DNA of 25,202 nucleotides from Moryella indoligenes (GTDB lineage: Bacteria > Bacillota > Clostridia > Lachnospirales > Lachnospiraceae): positions 1-25,202 of the forward strand of contig NZ_JAUSTO010000021.1 of assembly GCF_030812885.1 (NCBI RefSeq), written 5' to 3'. The position numbers and the translations under genes were made by a program. Shown here in pieces: positions 22,485-25,202 of this stretch (position 1 is the stretch's first letter; each line of letters starts with the position of its first letter). The notes beneath the pieces were generated by a model that had not been told where the DNA came from, searched no databases, and was given only the letters and a program-made list of their open reading frames with translations.

Positions 22485-24293
22485 TTATTTATTTTTCAGT
22501 GCCCGAACTACATTCTGATAGGTTTCATGCATCCGTTCACTGAAACAGGATATAATCACCGCCATACCATAGTCTTCGTTCTCCGATAACCACTTACTGA
22601 TGGCTCTTAATGCAATTACTGCCGCTTCCTCTGCAGGATATCCATAAACGCCTGTTGAGATTGCAGAAAAAGCAATAGAATGAATATCATATCGCTTTGC
22701 CAGCTCCAGGCTGTTGTAATAGCAGCTGTAAAGCTGCTCAGGGCATTTCCGGTTGCCTTCCTCATAAACTGGCCCGACCGTGTGAATAATGTACCGGGCT
22801 TTCAGTTTATATCCACCGGTAATCTTCGCTTCTCCGGTATTACATCCTCCAAGCGTCCTGCATTCTTCCAGAAGCTTTGGCCCGGCCGCCCTGTGTATGG
22901 CTCCGTCAACTCCTCCTCCGCCAAGAAGTGTCCGGTTTGCCGCATTGACGATGCATTCCACATCCAGTTTTGTGATATCTCCGACATCAAAGTAAATATG
23001 ATTGTTCGGTCTGGATGCATCAAGCACCATTTTCAGCATATCCTTATTCAGGAATATGGGATTCTCCCACGGATTCAGAATCAGCCCTTTCTTTTCTTTA
23101 TCTCCAAGTGCCACTTTGACTATATCTTTCAGCAGCTGATTGATGGACGATGAGCCTTCTCCTTTTCCTGCCTCGTTGTAATCGGTAAAGGCAGCATACC
23201 AAATTCCTCCGTCATGATCCGTAAGAGCCTGCGGTTTCATGCGAATTTCTTCTGAAGCCTGCAAGGTATCGCCCACCTTTACCTGGTTCAAATCACCCAG
23301 CATATCAAACGCTGACTGAGACATCTGAACCGGCAGGATGATCTCGCCACCTTCTGCAATTCTTTTTGCCATCAGATTCAGCAGGTTAAGATAGTTCTCC
23401 GCGCTGCCATCCTCATGAACTGCCTTCATCGCAGTGGCGAGCTCTCCATTTCCAAAATCATCCTCTGCGTGATCCTGAAATCTGCCGACAGCTTTATCAA
23501 ACTTTTCCAGCACCGCCAGCATATCCTCTTCCAGGCGGCTCCGGCACTCTGCCATCATTCCAATCGGCACACCGTAAAACGCTTCCGCAATGCTGCCTGC
23601 AATACATGTGAGCGTGTCGCTGTCGCCTCCAAGAGAAACCGCTGTCCGGATCACATCTTCAAAATCATTCCCTTCCAGAAAGGCCGTGATTGCCTCCGGA
23701 ACTGTCTCCTGACAGCTTTCCACATGATGATAATTCGGACGGATTTCATCACAGGTGCGACTCAGATCATATCCGAATTCCTGCGAAATGTATGTGCGTA
23801 TCTCTTCCTTGGAGGCATGATTCCTCGCCATAAAGATCGCGCTGGCCGTCGCTTCTGCTCCTTTGATTCCCTCCGGATGATTGTGTGTAACCTCCGCAGT
23901 CAATGCCGCCATCTTGCGGGTGGTCGCAAAATCATCGTAAAGCCAGCCCGCAGAAGAAACGCGCATGGCGGCACCGTTGCCATAGCTCCCATACGATCCC
24001 ATTTCATCTTCTTTCAGCCAGGTGATGAATCTCGCTCCATACCCCGCATAAGGATATTTCCTTCCCCAGCGACGCATGGAATCAATAAGCAGCGGCTTGA
24101 CTGCGGTCTCATCATTTTCCTTTCCCTGATCACGAGCGTCCAGCAGCGCCTCCGCTACAGCGATCGTCATCACGCTGTCATCTGTATATCCCGATCCCCT
24201 GCTGAACAGCGGAAACTCTTTTGTCTTATCCCCCTGATCGAATTCATAAGGGGCACCGATCATATCACCAAGTAAAGCTCCGTACATTGTCAT
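22485..24293 (-). CDS. DraG ADP-ribosylglycohydrolase / SseB-like / macro domain fusion
   Basis: The product is about 602 residues with three domains. Residues 1-270 are a DraG-type ADP-ribosylglycohydrolase with the dimetal-site motifs YTDDS (36-40) and GGDSDT (223-228). Residues 290-430 look like an SseB/enhanced-serine-sensitivity domain (IILPVQ, WYAAFTDYNEA, KGLILNPWENP). Residues 435-600 are a macro domain with GDIT, NAANRTLLGGGGVDGAIHRAAG and STGVYGYP, all the ADP-ribose loops. Both catalytic ends would remove or read ADP-ribose from proteins or nucleic acids. AAAGG precedes the ATG at 24293; the ATG two codons later is also possible. It is the first gene of the WYL operon next to RNA-repair genes. 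Confidence 0.9.
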   Translation of the reverse strand: MTMYGALLGDMIGAPYEFDQGDKTKEFPLFSRGSGYTDDSVMTIAVAEALLDARDQGKENDETAVKPLLIDSMRRWGRKYPYAGYGARFITWLKEDEMGSYGSYGNGAAMRVSSAGWLYDDFATTRKMAALTAEVTHNHPEGIKGAEATASAIFMARNHASKEEIRTYISQEFGYDLSRTCDEIRPNYHHVESCQETVPEAITAFLEGNDFEDVIRTAVSLGGDSDTLTCIAGSIAEAFYGVPIGMMAECRSRLEEDMLAVLEKFDKAVGRFQDHAEDDFGNGELATAMKAVHEDGSAENYLNLLNLMAKRIAEGGEIILPVQMSQSAFDMLGDLNQVKVGDTLQASEEIRMKPQALTDHDGGIWYAAFTDYNEAGKGEGSSSINQLLKDIVKVALGDKEKKGLILNPWENPIFLNKDMLKMVLDASRPNNHIYFDVGDITKLDVECIVNAANRTLLGGGGVDGAIHRAAGPKLLEECRTLGGCNTGEAKITGGYKLKARYIIHTVGPVYEEGNRKCPEQLYSCYYNSLELAKRYDIHSIAFSAISTGVYGYPAEEAAVIALRAISKWLSENEDYGMAVIISCFSERMHETYQNVVRALKNK

Positions 24294-24352
24294 CCCTGCC
24301 TTTCTTTATTTCCAGCTCCGATTACATCTCAAGTACAGCGAATCGCTGTTTC

Positions 24353-24370
24353 AAAAAGGCCGCTTCGCGG
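24353..24370 (-). terminator. Weak terminator after the SLOG gene
   Basis: A short CCGC-GAA-GCGG stem runs into CCTTTTT on the minus strand, 11 bases after the SLOG stop. A second hairpin (ACAGCGA/TCGCTGT, about 24334-24348) follows. With only 4 stem pairs, readthrough into the DraG-macro gene is likely. Confidence 0.35.
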
Positions 24371-24380
24371 GAGACACTTT

Positions 24381-24758
24381 TCATTTAAGCGACTCATAAG
24401 AAAAGATATGACACTCTGCCCCAGCCGCTTTTGCCTGCTTCAGCATGTTGCCGGTTCCGCGGCTCTCTCCATCCCAAAATGCCGCAACGACAGGAGTTTC
24501 TTCTTTTGCGTATTCCAGCATTGCACGGTTCCGAATCGGACCGGCCGCTCTCCCATACTTTTTCCATTCTGCCGGAAAAACTTGGATTTGGATCCCTTTT
24601 TCTGCCGCATACTGCTCAGCGAAGGTATCCGCACCTCTTGCATGACCGGAAACAAGCCTGATATTTTCGTAATATGTCATCTACCTGTCCATCTGGCTTT
24701 TGAAATAATCATAATCGTTAAAATCTACACCACCGCAGACAATCATCCTTGTTTCCAC
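24381..24758 (-). pseudogene. SLOG/DUF2493 (YpsA-related) gene split by an in-frame TAG
   Basis: From a GTG at 24758 (AGAGGG site upstream) the frame gives VETRMIVCGGVDFNDYDYF, then a TAG at 24681-24683. It continues in the same frame from an ATG at 24680 as MTYYENIRLVSGHARGADTF to 24381. Joined, the 125 residues make a whole DUF2493/SLOG Rossmann domain, with GG-x-DF near the start and VSGHARGAD as the nucleotide-binding loop. SLOG proteins bind or cut nucleotide derivatives such as ADP-ribose or NAD. The GGRDF arginine is a valine here. The gene is either dead or remade by restart at the ATG after the stop; a base-call error is also possible. Confidence 0.8.
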
Positions 24759-24791
24759 CTGAAGCCCTCTATACTTCAATCAGACCGCGTA

Positions 24792-25115
24792 TCACGGTTC
24801 CCACTGCAGCTTTCGTAACATTATCGACAGAATGCGCCGTTCCCGATGATAGTACTTCATTGGAACCATCGTGCCGGCAAAAGGCTTGTTTATCGCCACG
24901 GAATATCCCATCCGCTTAAAGGCATTTTCCATATAATCGGAAAGCCACGACGGTGTATGGTATCCGGGATCTGTACCAATACATATATCCGGCCTCAAGA
25001 GAGAGCTTTGACCGTTGGACGCCGCTTCATACGGCAGCTGGTTTGAGGCAAAAGAATGGCAATCAATCAGCAATGCCGTTCCGGACTCCTCTCTGATCCG
25101 TGTAGTAATGTGGTC
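24792..25115 (-). pseudogene. N-formylglutamate amidohydrolase-like fragment
   Basis: The open frame starts with DHITTRIREESGTALLIDCHSF in pieces and keeps the family motifs LIDCHSF, PDICIGTD, HTPSWL, PFAGTMVP and YYHRERRILSIM. These belong to the C-terminal half of N-formylglutamate amidohydrolase-like proteins (zinc-dependent). The N-terminal half is missing: an in-frame TAG at 25116-25118 marks a break, and the DNA beyond has no similarity. The 3' end (LRKLQWEP then stop) also lacks a few expected residues. It is a remnant. Such genes are found with SLOG and macro genes in accessory clusters, but that link is inference. Confidence 0.7.
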
Positions 25116-25202
25116 CTATGTCAAGAAAAAGTACAAGTTAAAAATGACCTTGCTCCTATGTAATGATATTCAGCCCGCAATTTTGAGTGATTTCTCCAGT
25201 TT
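25116..25202. mobile_element. Probable mobile-element end
   Basis: Homology to the amidohydrolase stops abruptly at 25115. The DNA beyond is A/T-rich, has no long frame, carries TCCTATGT twice (25114-25121 and 25155-25162), and has a TTGACA box reading leftward at the edge (near 25117-25124). This is how an insertion-sequence end looks, but no transposase is in the window. Confidence 0.35.

Overview
The window reads as a chromosomal segment of a low-to-mid GC Firmicute, most likely a Clostridia/Lachnospiraceae member. Support for this comes from strong AGGAGG-type ribosome sites, Gram-positive lipoprotein signals, and the DUF4418, DUF2318 and WYL families. That taxonomic placement is inference. 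Every convincing gene is on the minus strand, so transcription runs from high to low coordinates.

Left part (1-2030): a near-consensus minus-strand promoter with an A/T-rich upstream tract fires out of the left edge and resembles an rRNA-operon promoter plus leader. Upstream of it lies a tight three-gene membrane operon: a two-subunit ThrE-type exporter (YjjP-like and YjjB-like) and a small VTT/DedA-like protein.

Iron operon (2290-11696): ten genes in one direction. In transcription order they are a DUF4418 membrane protein, an ABC ATPase, an FTR1 permease, a P19/Tp34 periplasmic-type iron-binding lipoprotein, a DUF2318 membrane protein with a Cys-rich tail, two FtsX/MacB permeases, a second ABC ATPase, an FMN-binding lipoprotein and a third FtsX/MacB permease. 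This is the FetMP/P19 iron-uptake layout known from Campylobacter and uropathogenic E. coli. Here a flavinylated lipoprotein stands where thioredoxin-like proteins are usually found. A good promoter with a dyad over its -10 box lies upstream.

Middle (11911-16787): an M18 aminopeptidase with its own promoter and terminator, an unrecognised lipoprotein/secreted protein pair, and an HD-domain hydrolase. The HD gene begins inside the remains of a MerR-type regulator.

Right part (16948-24758): the most interesting region. A WYL/WYL/ADP-ribose gene set (DraG-SseB-macro fusion, then two WYL regulators) ends in a terminator built into the last codons. Directly after it come four tandem structured RNAs with tRNA-like folds, then a TROVE/DUF2828-vWA (Ro60-like) protein and an RtcB RNA ligase. 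The RNAs look like bacterial Y RNAs. They share an ACAGCA motif beside a closing stem and seem to be two copies of an RNA pair. This looks like a Ro-Y RNA-RtcB RNA repair or RNA quality-control system under WYL control, coupled to ADP-ribose removal.

The right edge is decaying accessory DNA: a SLOG/DUF2493 gene split by an in-frame TAG, then an N-formylglutamate amidohydrolase cut off by what is probably a mobile-element end.
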